DNA from: ZLKRG08 sp046091905
GTDB taxonomy: Bacteria; Actinomycetota; Actinomycetes; Nanopelagicales; Nanopelagicaceae
Length of the DNA stretch: 41,491 bases
NCBI GenBank assembly: GCA_046091905.1
Contig: JBJTCN010000014.1
Coordinates: forward strand, 1-41,491
Direction: 5' to 3'
Part shown: piece by piece, positions 24,859 through 33,655 of the stretch
Numbering within the stretch: position 1 is the stretch's first letter
Layout: each line of letters starts with the position of its first letter
The notes under the pieces: generated by a model
What the model saw: only the letters and a program-made list of their open reading frames with translations
Database searches by the model: none
Told to the model about the DNA's origin: nothing
Position numbers and translations under genes: made by a program

Positions 24859-25436
24859 GCACTGCCATAGTTGCCTGTGGTGCGATTGCTACACATATTT
24901 CGAATATCGCATCGCGAGAGCAGATGGATATCACCATCTACCCGTTACCTCCACTACTACACAACTATCCTGAGAGAATTGCGGCAGAGGTTGATGCCAA
25001 AATATCTGAACTTAAAGATCAGTTTTCGAAAATCGCGGTCGCTTACTCGGACTGTGGCACATATGGCGCGCTGGATAAGGTCTTAGAAAAATACAGAATT
25101 CCTAGACTTGGTGGCAACCATTGTTACGATGTATTTGCCGGAGCGCAAAGAGTTAATGAATTAACTGCTGATGGCACTTATTTGTTTACAGATTATTTAG
25201 TGAAATCTTTTCATAGAAGCATTGTTGTGGAATTAGGGTTGGATCGACATCCCGAATTAATTGATGATTACTTTAAAAATTATCGCAAGGTAGTTTGGCT
25301 GGCACAGAATCCAACTACAGAGTTAAAAACTGCGGCACAAGCTGCGGCAGATTTAATGAAATTACCTTTAGAAGTTGAAGTCGTTGGTGAATCAGGATTG
25401 CTTAACGAGCTCAAGCGCCTTCTTGACCACATCTGA
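24855..25436 (+). CDS. DUF1638 protein of the methyltransferase operon
   Basis: 193-residue DUF1638 protein, a family that often sits beside MttB-type methyltransferase and corrinoid genes but has no established function. Conserved-looking cysteines lie in IVACGAIATHI, YSDCGTYG and GGNHCYDVFAG, suggesting a metal or cofactor site. It starts with TTG at 24855, overlapping the activator stop (TTGA). No signal peptide or membrane segment is visible. The last 45 bases overlap the end of fdsA on the opposite strand, so the two operons meet tail to tail. A role in corrinoid or methyl handling is inferred from context only. Confidence 0.85.
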   Translation: MSTAIVACGAIATHISNIASREQMDITIYPLPPLLHNYPERIAAEVDAKISELKDQFSKIAVAYSDCGTYGALDKVLEKYRIPRLGGNHCYDVFAGAQRVNELTADGTYLFTDYLVKSFHRSIVVELGLDRHPELIDDYFKNYRKVVWLAQNPTTELKTAAQAAADLMKLPLEVEVVGESGLLNELKRLLDHI

Positions 25437-28379
25437 TAACAAATCAGGATTTACATCATCCGCTAAGCGCTGACGCATAATTGGAGTCCAGAATTGCGTC
25501 ATATGATGCGCAACTTCTATTTCAGGTGCACCTGCACTTGGAATATTCATGGCAATTTGATTTGCCATGCGAATGATTGACTCTAATTGCACATCACCAT
25601 GTTCGCCGTGATGAGCCAGATTTGCTACCGCTTGGCTTGGTTCTACCTGCACCGCAGTTACCTTGTATTCTGGGCAATTTGTCGCCCAATCTGAGTAATC
25701 GGTGGTAATTACATTTGCGCCAGATTCTGGGAAGTGGAAAGTTGTGTACACAACGCCAGGAGCTACTTCATCGGTAACTCGCGCACGCATCAAGGTTTCG
25801 CCAACTCGGCTAGAAAGTTTGATCCAAGAACCATCTTTAATTCCGCGCATCTCGGCATCAGATTCATGGATATCTAAAGTATCTTCAGGATGCCAAACAT
25901 TGTTGCCGGTACGTCTGGTCTGCGCACCTACGTTGTACTGACTTAATACGCGGCCGGTTGTTAACAACAATGGAAATTTGCGATTGGTCTTCTCTTCCGT
26001 TGCGACATACGGTGTCAACATAAAGTTTCCAGAACCGCGGACAAATTTTTCGATGTGCATGATTGGTGTGCCACCAGGAGCGTTCTGATTTACTGGCCAT
26101 TGCATACTACCTTCTGCATCTAGGCGCGCATGAGAGACTCCGGCAAAAGTTGGTGTGGTTGCGGCAATTTCATTCATGATTTCAGCGGCGCTGTTGTAAT
26201 GCATGTTGTAACCCATTGCTTTGGCTAAATCACAAGTTACTTCCCACTCACTCTTTCCAGTTGGTGATGGCATAGTTGGACGAACTCGATTGATACGGCG
26301 TTCAGCATTTGTAAAGGTGCCATCTTTTTCAAGGAATGAAGTTCCTGGTAAAAATACATGCGCATATTTAGCAGTCTCATTAAGGAATAAATCTTGCACA
26401 ATCACCATTTCCATGGCAGCCAAACCTGCAGTTACATGCTGAGTATTTGGATCAGATTGAGCGATATCTTCACCTTGAATATAAATACCCTTATATTCGC
26501 CAGCGATTGCCGCATCCAACATATTTGGAATACGCATACCTGGCTTCTCTTTAATCTTTACGCCCCAAATATTTTCATAAATTGCGCGAGTATCTGGGTT
26601 AGAAATATGGCGATAACCTGGTAATTCATGCGGGAAAGAGCCCATATCGCAGGAGCCTTGAACATTGTTCTGGCCGCGAAGCGGATTAACTCCAACTCCT
26701 TTTCGACCAATATTTCCAGTTGCCATCGCAAGATTGGCAATACCCATCACCATGGTCGAACCTTGGCTATGTTCGGTAACACCTAAGCCATAATAAATTG
26801 AGGCATTTGGTACTGATGCAAATAATCTTGCCGCAGCGCGAATCTCCGAAGCCGGTACTGAAGAGACTTTCTCCATCGCTTCTGGTGAATTAATAGGTTG
26901 CTTAATAAATTCAGCCCAGGTCTTGAACGCTTCTGAATCGCAACGCTCTGAAATGAATTTTTCATCGGCTAGACCTTCAGTCATTACTACATGCGCAAGC
27001 GCATTAATGATTGCAACGTTTGTGCCTGGCAGTAACTGCAAATGATGTTCAGCTTTGACGTGCGGAGATTTGACCAATGCGATTTGACGCGGATCTACCA
27101 CGATTAATTTGGCACCGCGTCGCAAAGCTTGTTTTACTCTTGAAGCAAATACGGGATGTGCATCTGTTGGATTTGCACCTATCAACATAATTACATCAGA
27201 GTGTTCGACCGATTCGAAATCCTGGGTACCAGCAGAGGTGCCAAAAGTTTTATTTAATCCATAACCAGTAGGAGAATGGCAAACTCGTGCACAAGTATCA
27301 ACATTGTTAGTACCGAAGGCTGCACGCACCATTTTCTGTACTACATACACTTCTTCGTTGGTGCATCTTGAAGAGGTGATCCCACCGATTGAATCCCAGC
27401 CGTATTTTTCTTGAACCTGGCGCAGTCCATCAGCTGCAAACTGGATGGCGGTTTCCCAAGTTACTTTACGCCATTCATCAGTGATTTTTTCACGGATCAT
27501 TGGTGAAAGTTGGCGATCTTTATGCGATGCATAGCCCCAAGCAAAACGGCCCTTTACGCATGAATGTCCCTCATTTGCACCACCGCTTTTTAGCGGAATC
27601 ATGCGGACAACTTCATTGCCTTTCATTTCTGCTTTAAATGAACAACCAACTCCGCAATATGCGCAGGTGGTTTCAACTGAGCGAGTTGGCGCACCTATGG
27701 TCAATAAGTTCTTCTCTTTTAGCGCACCGGTTGGGCACGCTTGAACGCAAGCACCACAAGATACACATTCAGATTCAATAAAGTTCTTGTTGCCAGCACT
27801 TACTCGCGCATCAAAAGCGCGTCCGGTAATAGTAAGCGCAAAAGTTCCTTGCACTTCATCACAGGCGCGAACACAACGATTACAAACAATGCACTCAGTT
27901 GAATCAAAATTAAAGTAAGGATTGGACTCATCTTTAGGTAAATCTAGGTGCGTCTTCTTCGCTTCATATCGGACCTCTTTGATACCTACCTTCGCTGCAA
28001 CTGCATGCACTTGGCATGCGGTTCCAACTTCGCAGGTTTCTGGATGATCGGATAGGTAAAGCTCCATTACTCCTTGGCGAAGGCGATCTAATTTTTCAGA
28101 TTTTGTGGAAACCTTCATGCCCTCGGAAACTGGTGTGGTGCAAGAAGATGGCGTGCCTTTGCGGCCATCAATTTCAACCACACAAAGTCGGCAAGAACCA
28201 AATGCTTTTAAACGATCCGTTGCACATAATTTTGGAATATCAATGCCGCACTCCGCAGCTGCGCGCATGATTGAGGTTTCAGCTGGCACTTCAATTGATT
28301 TGCCATCAATTTCAATAGTAACGTGTTCATTTCGCTTTGACTTTGGTGTACCAAAATCAGGTTCCATAATTAACGACAT
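25392..28379 (-). CDS. fdsA: Formate dehydrogenase alpha subunit with fused FdsD-like tail
   Basis: Catalytic Mo-bis-MGD subunit of an NAD-dependent cytoplasmic formate dehydrogenase, 995 residues. From the N-terminus: [2Fe-2S] domain (C52, C63, C66, C80), a His-Cys cluster region (H112, C116, C122, one Cys fewer than usual), two [4Fe-4S] motifs (about C163-C173 and C205-C215), the MoCo-proximal [4Fe-4S] motif TTCAYCGVGC, and the active-site Cys367-His368 in ARVCHSPTG (Cys, not selenocysteine). The last 58 residues, from MANQIA with QFWTPIMRQRL, resemble FdsD, normally a separate subunit. Oxidises formate from Fhs to CO2. Last gene of the GntR-led operon. Confidence 0.93.
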   Translation of the reverse strand: MSLIMEPDFGTPKSKRNEHVTIEIDGKSIEVPAETSIMRAAAECGIDIPKLCATDRLKAFGSCRLCVVEIDGRKGTPSSCTTPVSEGMKVSTKSEKLDRLRQGVMELYLSDHPETCEVGTACQVHAVAAKVGIKEVRYEAKKTHLDLPKDESNPYFNFDSTECIVCNRCVRACDEVQGTFALTITGRAFDARVSAGNKNFIESECVSCGACVQACPTGALKEKNLLTIGAPTRSVETTCAYCGVGCSFKAEMKGNEVVRMIPLKSGGANEGHSCVKGRFAWGYASHKDRQLSPMIREKITDEWRKVTWETAIQFAADGLRQVQEKYGWDSIGGITSSRCTNEEVYVVQKMVRAAFGTNNVDTCARVCHSPTGYGLNKTFGTSAGTQDFESVEHSDVIMLIGANPTDAHPVFASRVKQALRRGAKLIVVDPRQIALVKSPHVKAEHHLQLLPGTNVAIINALAHVVMTEGLADEKFISERCDSEAFKTWAEFIKQPINSPEAMEKVSSVPASEIRAAARLFASVPNASIYYGLGVTEHSQGSTMVMGIANLAMATGNIGRKGVGVNPLRGQNNVQGSCDMGSFPHELPGYRHISNPDTRAIYENIWGVKIKEKPGMRIPNMLDAAIAGEYKGIYIQGEDIAQSDPNTQHVTAGLAAMEMVIVQDLFLNETAKYAHVFLPGTSFLEKDGTFTNAERRINRVRPTMPSPTGKSEWEVTCDLAKAMGYNMHYNSAAEIMNEIAATTPTFAGVSHARLDAEGSMQWPVNQNAPGGTPIMHIEKFVRGSGNFMLTPYVATEEKTNRKFPLLLTTGRVLSQYNVGAQTRRTGNNVWHPEDTLDIHESDAEMRGIKDGSWIKLSSRVGETLMRARVTDEVAPGVVYTTFHFPESGANVITTDYSDWATNCPEYKVTAVQVEPSQAVANLAHHGEHGDVQLESIIRMANQIAMNIPSAGAPEIEVAHHMTQFWTPIMRQRLADDVNPDLLSDVVKKALELVKQS

Positions 28380-29860
28380 TACTTTGCTCCTTCGAAATCC
28401 TCAGGGAAATTCGTTAGCGCACTCTTTACTGGAAGTGGAGTTAATCCACCCATAGCGCAGAGCGATCCATCGGTCATGACTTCGCAGAGATCAAGTAAGA
28501 GCGCTTTATTCTTTGCAAGGTCCTTTCCAGAGATAATTAAATCAATAGTTTCTACGCCGCGGGTAGAGCCGATGCGACATGGCGTGCACTTTCCGCAAGA
28601 TTCTATTGAGCAGAACTCCATGGCAAAGCGAGCCTGCCTTGCCAAATCTACGCTGGTATCAAAGACCACGATTCCGCCGTGGCCCAACATGCCACCTGCT
28701 TCTAACATCGATTCGTAATCTGCACTAACTTCAAACTTATCTACGCCAAAGTAAGCACCCAGTGGTCCACCAACTTGAATTGCACGAATTGGTTTTCCAG
28801 AGAGCGTTCCAGCGCCATAGCCATTTACTAATTTTTCTAAAGTAATTCCAAAGCCAGTTTCGACAATGCCACCTTGTTTAATATTTCCGGCAAGTTGAAA
28901 GACTTGAGTACCGAGTGAGCGTCCGACTCCACGCGCTTTATATGCCGCCGCACCCGCTGCCAAAATTTCTGGTACCGACGCCAAAGTCAACACGTTATTA
29001 ATTACGGTTGGTTTTCCAAATAAACCTACCAGGGCAGGTAGTGGAGGTTTTGCGCGAACCACACCGCGCTTCCCTTCGAGTGATTCAAGCATCGCAGTCT
29101 CTTCACCGCAAACATAAGAACCTGCTCCGGCTCGGACCTTTAATTCAAAGTTTCCTAATTTTTGCGCTGCGATTTCAATTGCTTTATTTACTTTTGAAAT
29201 CGCAGCTGGATACTCAGAACGGATATAAATAAATCCATTGGTTGCGCCGACTGCTAAAGCTGCAATTGCCATTCCTTCAATTAATGTAAATGGATCGCTT
29301 TCCATCAAAATTCGATCAGCAAATGTTCCACTATCACCTTCGTCGGCATTACAGCAGATGTACTTTTGATCTGATTTGGCTTCCAAAACAGTTTTCCATT
29401 TGATACCAGCTGGAAATCCAGCGCCACCCCGGCCACGTAAACCAGACTCCGTCACCTCTGCAACAATCTCAGCTGGTTGCATCTGCTGAGCTCTCTTAAG
29501 ACCAACAAAACCACCATGCGCTTCATAATCTGCAATTGATAAAGGATCGATAATGCCAACGCGCTTATAAGTAATGCGATCTTGGCTTGCTAGCCAATCA
29601 AAACTTGCTACTTCACCAATTGATGGATGAGTACCGTCTAAAACCGCGGCGGCATCCTCACTTGTGACATTGTTATATCCAATTCGCTTGCCATCAATTT
29701 CAACTTCTACGAGAGGTTCGAGCCAGAGTGCGCCACGTGTGCCATTTCTAACAATTGAGATATCTAGATTTCTCTTTGCGGCTTCGGCAGCAATCGCAAC
29801 TGCAACTAAATCCGAACCTACTGATTGGGCTGCAGAATCACCTGGGATATAAATTTTCAT
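28379..29860 (-). CDS. fdsB: Formate dehydrogenase beta subunit (NuoF-like, FMN/NAD)
   Basis: 493-residue diaphorase subunit that takes electrons from FdsA and reduces NAD+. A thioredoxin-like N-terminal part (about 1-90) precedes the NuoF core. It shows the FMN/NAD glycine-rich motif GRGGAGFPAGIKW, CGEETAMLESLEG, and the C-terminal [4Fe-4S] motif SCGKCTPCRIG with a further Cys downstream. The start overlaps the fdsG stop by 4 bases, and the stop shares one base with the fdsA start. The FdsG-FdsB-FdsA order is the usual one for NAD-linked soluble formate dehydrogenases. Confidence 0.93.
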   Translation of the reverse strand: MKIYIPGDSAAQSVGSDLVAVAIAAEAAKRNLDISIVRNGTRGALWLEPLVEVEIDGKRIGYNNVTSEDAAAVLDGTHPSIGEVASFDWLASQDRITYKRVGIIDPLSIADYEAHGGFVGLKRAQQMQPAEIVAEVTESGLRGRGGAGFPAGIKWKTVLEAKSDQKYICCNADEGDSGTFADRILMESDPFTLIEGMAIAALAVGATNGFIYIRSEYPAAISKVNKAIEIAAQKLGNFELKVRAGAGSYVCGEETAMLESLEGKRGVVRAKPPLPALVGLFGKPTVINNVLTLASVPEILAAGAAAYKARGVGRSLGTQVFQLAGNIKQGGIVETGFGITLEKLVNGYGAGTLSGKPIRAIQVGGPLGAYFGVDKFEVSADYESMLEAGGMLGHGGIVVFDTSVDLARQARFAMEFCSIESCGKCTPCRIGSTRGVETIDLIISGKDLAKNKALLLDLCEVMTDGSLCAMGGLTPLPVKSALTNFPEDFEGAK

Positions 29861-30267
29861 TTAAGTTTCTCCAAAGTGGCACGACCGATAAGTCGATCAC
29901 CAATCATGGCAGCGGGTCCCAGTGCGCAATTGCCAAAACAATAGGCTTTCTCTACATGGATGCCAGATTTGGTTGCGGCAGCAATTAATTCATCGCAGCC
30001 CAATGCCTGGCAAGCCTCGGCCGCACAAATCTTTACCGTGTTTTTACTTTGAGGCGCGCTCTTTAGATCATGGTAATAAGTAAATACACCAAAGACTTCT
30101 GCGCGTGAAACATTAAATGCATCTGCAATTAATTGATGCGCATCATCATGAACAAAGCCAAACTTTGCTTGTAGAGCTTGTAAAGCAATAAGTACTGGTC
30201 CTGGTTCGTCGCGAAATGTTGCGATTACATCTTCGGCAATCGCAACATCCCACTTTGAATAAGTCAT
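29857..30267 (-). CDS. fdsG: Formate dehydrogenase gamma subunit (NuoE-like)
   Basis: 136-residue [2Fe-2S] thioredoxin-fold protein of the NuoE/FdsG family. The four cluster cysteines lie in CAAEACQALGC (first two expected ligands) and YCFGNCALGP (second two). Short for NuoE but normal for FdsG. It starts 11 bp after the formate-THF ligase gene and overlaps fdsB by 4 bases. Works in the FdsABG electron chain between FdsA clusters and the FMN of FdsB. Confidence 0.92.
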   Translation of the reverse strand: MTYSKWDVAIAEDVIATFRDEPGPVLIALQALQAKFGFVHDDAHQLIADAFNVSRAEVFGVFTYYHDLKSAPQSKNTVKICAAEACQALGCDELIAAATKSGIHVEKAYCFGNCALGPAAMIGDRLIGRATLEKLK

Positions 30268-30278
30268 AAGAGTCAGGC

Positions 30279-31943
30279 TTAGAAAAGCCCTACCACCTTG
30301 CCATCGACATAATCGATCTTTTCAGCTGAAGGCAGCTTTGGTAAACCAGGCATGGTCATAATCTCTCCGCAAACTAGAACCACAAACTCCGCACCAGCAG
30401 ATAATCGCACTTCACGGATATTTAGTGAATGACCTGATGGCGCACCACGCAATGAAGCATCAGTTGAGAAAGAGTACTGAGTCTTCGCTACGCAGATTGG
30501 ATAGTGGCCGTAACCGCCATCTTGTAATTCTTTGAGCTTATTGCGAACTTTTGCATCTGCAGTAACTTCAGCCGCACCGTAAATCTTGGTTGCCACCGCA
30601 ACCGCCTTATCCCAAAGTGTGGCCTCATCTGGATAAACAAAGGTCACCTTATTTGGTTGTTCGCAAAGTGCTACCACGATTTCTGCCAGCTCAGTTGCGC
30701 CTTTACCACCTTCAGCCCAGTGATTCGTCAATGAAATCTTTACGCCTATTGCTTCAACTTTCTTACTTAGCAACGCAATTTCGTTGTCAGTATCGCTTAC
30801 AAATTTATTTATGGAGACTACAACTGGTATGTTGTAAACCTTAGAAACGTTATCTACGTGACGTTCTAAGTTAACAATTCCCTTCTCTAGCGCATCAAGG
30901 TTTTCGTTCGTGAGTTCTTTAAGATCTGCGCCACCGTGGTACTTCAATGCACGAACTGTTGCCACAATTACGCAAGCATCTGGACGAAGTCCTGACTTGC
31001 GGCACTTGATGTCAATGAACTTTTCAGCGCCAAGATCTGCACCGAAACCAGCTTCGGTAACTACATAATCTGCAATCTTCATCGCTGACTTTGTTGCAAT
31101 TACCGAGTTGCAACCGTGTGCAATGTTCGCAAATGGTCCACCGTGAATAAATGCTGGCGTGTTCTCAAGAGTCTGGACCAAGTTTGGCTGGAATGCATCT
31201 TTCAAAATAACGGTCATCGCGCCTTGTGCGTTTAAATCTTTCGCAAGTACCGGTTTTTTATCCGTGGTGTAAGCAACTACGATATTCGATATACGTTCCT
31301 TTAAATCTTCGATTGAAGTTGCTAAGCAGAAAATCGCCATGATCTCTGATGCCACCACGATATCGAATCCATCTTGACGTGGGTAACCATTACCAACTCC
31401 ACCAAGTGAATTAACAATTTCACGAAGAGCGCGATCATTCATATCTACAACGCGCTTCCATGCCACACGACGGACATCGATATTAAGCGCATTTCCGTGG
31501 TGAATATGGTTATCCAATAGCGCAGCAAGTAAGTTATTTGCAAGGGCAATTGCATTGAAATCACCCGTAAAGTGCAGATTGATATCTTCCATTGGAACCA
31601 CTTGGGCATATCCGCCACCTGCTGCGCCACCTTTCATACCAAAAACTGGACCAAGTGATGGTTCGCGTAAACAGATAAGTGAATTCTTGCCAATATGGCG
31701 AAGTGCATCGCCAAGACCAACAGTGGTGGTGGTTTTTCCTTCACCGGCTGGAGTCGGTGAAATTGCAGTAACCAAAATTAACTTGCTATCTTTTTTCTCT
31801 GGCAAAGAATCCAAATACTTTAAAGACATCTTCGCTTTGTAGTGGCCGTATGGTTCTAGGTGTTCAGCAGCGATTCCTAATGATGCGCCAATTTCAGTAA
31901 TAGGCTTCATTACCGCTTTTTGTGCAATTTCGATATCTGACAT
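30279..31943 (-). CDS. fhs: Formate-tetrahydrofolate ligase
   Basis: Interconverts formate + THF + ATP with 10-formyl-THF + ADP + Pi. 554 residues, full length. The ATP site TPAGEGKT lies at 64-71, followed by TTTVGLGDAL; FGMKGGAAGGGYAQV, FTGDFNAI and HGGPFANIAHGCNS are typical. It lies between etfA (one-base TAATG overlap) and the formate dehydrogenase genes. That placement suggests it runs in reverse here, releasing formate and making ATP from C1 units produced by betaine and dimethylglycine demethylation, with the formate passed to FdsABG. The direction is inferred from context. Confidence 0.96.
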   Translation of the reverse strand: MSDIEIAQKAVMKPITEIGASLGIAAEHLEPYGHYKAKMSLKYLDSLPEKKDSKLILVTAISPTPAGEGKTTTTVGLGDALRHIGKNSLICLREPSLGPVFGMKGGAAGGGYAQVVPMEDINLHFTGDFNAIALANNLLAALLDNHIHHGNALNIDVRRVAWKRVVDMNDRALREIVNSLGGVGNGYPRQDGFDIVVASEIMAIFCLATSIEDLKERISNIVVAYTTDKKPVLAKDLNAQGAMTVILKDAFQPNLVQTLENTPAFIHGGPFANIAHGCNSVIATKSAMKIADYVVTEAGFGADLGAEKFIDIKCRKSGLRPDACVIVATVRALKYHGGADLKELTNENLDALEKGIVNLERHVDNVSKVYNIPVVVSINKFVSDTDNEIALLSKKVEAIGVKISLTNHWAEGGKGATELAEIVVALCEQPNKVTFVYPDEATLWDKAVAVATKIYGAAEVTADAKVRNKLKELQDGGYGHYPICVAKTQYSFSTDASLRGAPSGHSLNIREVRLSAGAEFVVLVCGEIMTMPGLPKLPSAEKIDYVDGKVVGLF

Positions 31944-32896
31944 TATTTAGCCGCCTTCACTGCTTCAATTAATTTTGGAAGAACTTGATGCAAGTCTCCG
32001 ACTATGCCGTAATCTGCATAGCGGAAAATAGTTGCCTCTGGATCGGTGTTTATGGCAATGATGGTCTTACTATTTTTCATACCAGCAATATGTTGCATCG
32101 CGCCTGAAATACCGCAAGCTAAATAGAGATTTGGCGCGACTTTAGAACCTGTCTGTCCAACTTGCTCTGAATGTGGGCGCCAACCTGAAGCGGTAACTAC
32201 TCGAGAGCAACCAACAGCGCCACCTAAGAGGGAAGCAAGCTCTTCAATAACTCCGAATCCTTCTGGGCCGCCAACTCCGCGGCCACCAGAGACAATTACC
32301 TTTGCATCGGTAAGTGTTACGCCGCCTTTATCTGATTCGCCAACGCGATCAATAACTTTTACCACAGTATCTTCTGGCGAAAGTGATGCTGAGAATTCTT
32401 TAACCTCTGCACTACCGCCAACTTCTTCGGGTTCGAATGCAAGTGCCATCACAGATGCAATAAGTAGATCCGAATGAACATTTGCATCTTCAAGTAGATT
32501 TCCCGCCCATCGAGCACGCACAACTTTATGTGGGGAACCTAAAGTAATGCTGGTGCATTCGGCTGCCATTGGCAGATTCTTAAACGCTGCCAAGTGCGCC
32601 AATTGCTCATTTCCACGCGGAGTGCCCGCTGCAATCACGGCAGCTGGCTTTAGTGCATCAACTAAGTCGACAAGCGCACGGCCTGATGCCATCGGTGCGT
32701 AATCAGAAATTTCTGCATTGTTAACTACGTGAAGTACTTTTGCACCAAACTTACCAACTTCTGCAGCCACCGCAGCACCTGCAGCACCAATTACCACTGC
32801 CTGAATATCTAAATCAATGCCTCGTGCTGCTGTTAGTGCACGGGTTGATAATGGATCTAAAGTTCCACGATCGTGATCAACTAGAACAAGAATCAT
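31943..32896 (-). CDS. etfA: Electron transfer flavoprotein alpha subunit
   Basis: 317-residue FAD-binding ETF subunit. The C-terminal FAD domain shows SGGRGVGGPEGF, SRVVTASGWRPHSEQVGQTG and YLACGISGAMQH. It pairs with EtfB directly upstream (adjacent coding ends, no gap). It should accept electrons from the dimethylglycine/sarcosine dehydrogenase encoded two genes upstream and pass them to ETF:quinone oxidoreductase, which is not in the window. MetF/MetV is a speculative second donor. Confidence 0.95.
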   Translation of the reverse strand: MILVLVDHDRGTLDPLSTRALTAARGIDLDIQAVVIGAAGAAVAAEVGKFGAKVLHVVNNAEISDYAPMASGRALVDLVDALKPAAVIAAGTPRGNEQLAHLAAFKNLPMAAECTSITLGSPHKVVRARWAGNLLEDANVHSDLLIASVMALAFEPEEVGGSAEVKEFSASLSPEDTVVKVIDRVGESDKGGVTLTDAKVIVSGGRGVGGPEGFGVIEELASLLGGAVGCSRVVTASGWRPHSEQVGQTGSKVAPNLYLACGISGAMQHIAGMKNSKTIIAINTDPEATIFRYADYGIVGDLHQVLPKLIEAVKAAK

Positions 32897-33652
32897 TTAC
32901 AGAACTCCAATCTGCTTAAACTTTTCCACCAGTGCAGGAACTGCGTCTGGGCCGTTACCAAGAATTTCAGCGCCGGTAGCTTTTGATGGCACCACTGTAA
33001 GCTTTAATTTCTCTAGTTTTGGTGCCGCACCGCCAGCAGATTTAATATCAACCGGCTTCTTACGTGCCTGCATACGTCCTGGAACAGATGGATAACGTGG
33101 CACATTTAATCCATCGCGCACAGTAACGATTGCAGGAAGTGGCGCTTCATAAACTTCGCGTTGAGTTCCGACTACACGCTCACCGCGAACTTTTCCGCCT
33201 TCAACTTTCATCGCCTTAACGTTGGTGATGATTGGCATGCCAAGAGCGTGAGCTACCCGGATATGAATTTGGTATCCCGCGCTATCAGCTGATTCGGCAC
33301 CGAAAATAATCATGTCGAACTTAGTTGGTTCGGTTTTAATTGCTTCCACCAATGCATTCGCAGTTGCTTGAGGATCCCAATCATTGCCATCGGTTTCAAG
33401 CAAAATTGCACGTGCCGCGCCAACTGCTAATGATGCACGAAGTTGCTCTTCGGCATCTGTTGGACCAAGTGTTAGCAGAGTTAGTTGACCGCCAATTTGT
33501 TCGGTTAACTGCACGCCAGCTTCAACTGCATTCTCTTCGTGAGGAGAGATGCCGTATCCCATGTTGTCAGTCTGAAGCGCCATGTTGTCCGGTGTCAGTA
33601 TTAATTGACTGCCGGTAATTGGCACTCGTTTAATACAAGCGAGAATCTCCAT
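32897..33652 (-). CDS. etfB: Electron transfer flavoprotein beta subunit
   Basis: 251-residue ETF beta subunit with the AMP-binding fold: IKRVPITGSQ near the N-terminus, NPHEE-like SPHEENAVEAGVQL, and the family region PFDMIIFG-like FDMIIFGAESADSAGYQ, followed by the recognition-loop region IITNVKAMKVEGG. It sits 3 bp after the dehydrogenase gene. Non-bifurcating function is assumed because its neighbour is a dimethylglycine-type dehydrogenase rather than a bifurcating partner. Confidence 0.94.
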   Translation of the reverse strand: MEILACIKRVPITGSQLILTPDNMALQTDNMGYGISPHEENAVEAGVQLTEQIGGQLTLLTLGPTDAEEQLRASLAVGAARAILLETDGNDWDPQATANALVEAIKTEPTKFDMIIFGAESADSAGYQIHIRVAHALGMPIITNVKAMKVEGGKVRGERVVGTQREVYEAPLPAIVTVRDGLNVPRYPSVPGRMQARKKPVDIKSAGGAAPKLEKLKLTVVPSKATGAEILGNGPDAVPALVEKFKQIGVL

Positions 33653-33655
33653 GAA

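Noticed and set aside
30270..30290. GGCTT/AAGCC small hairpin at the fhs-fdsG junction
   Set aside because: Only five base pairs inside a tight operon; likely chance.
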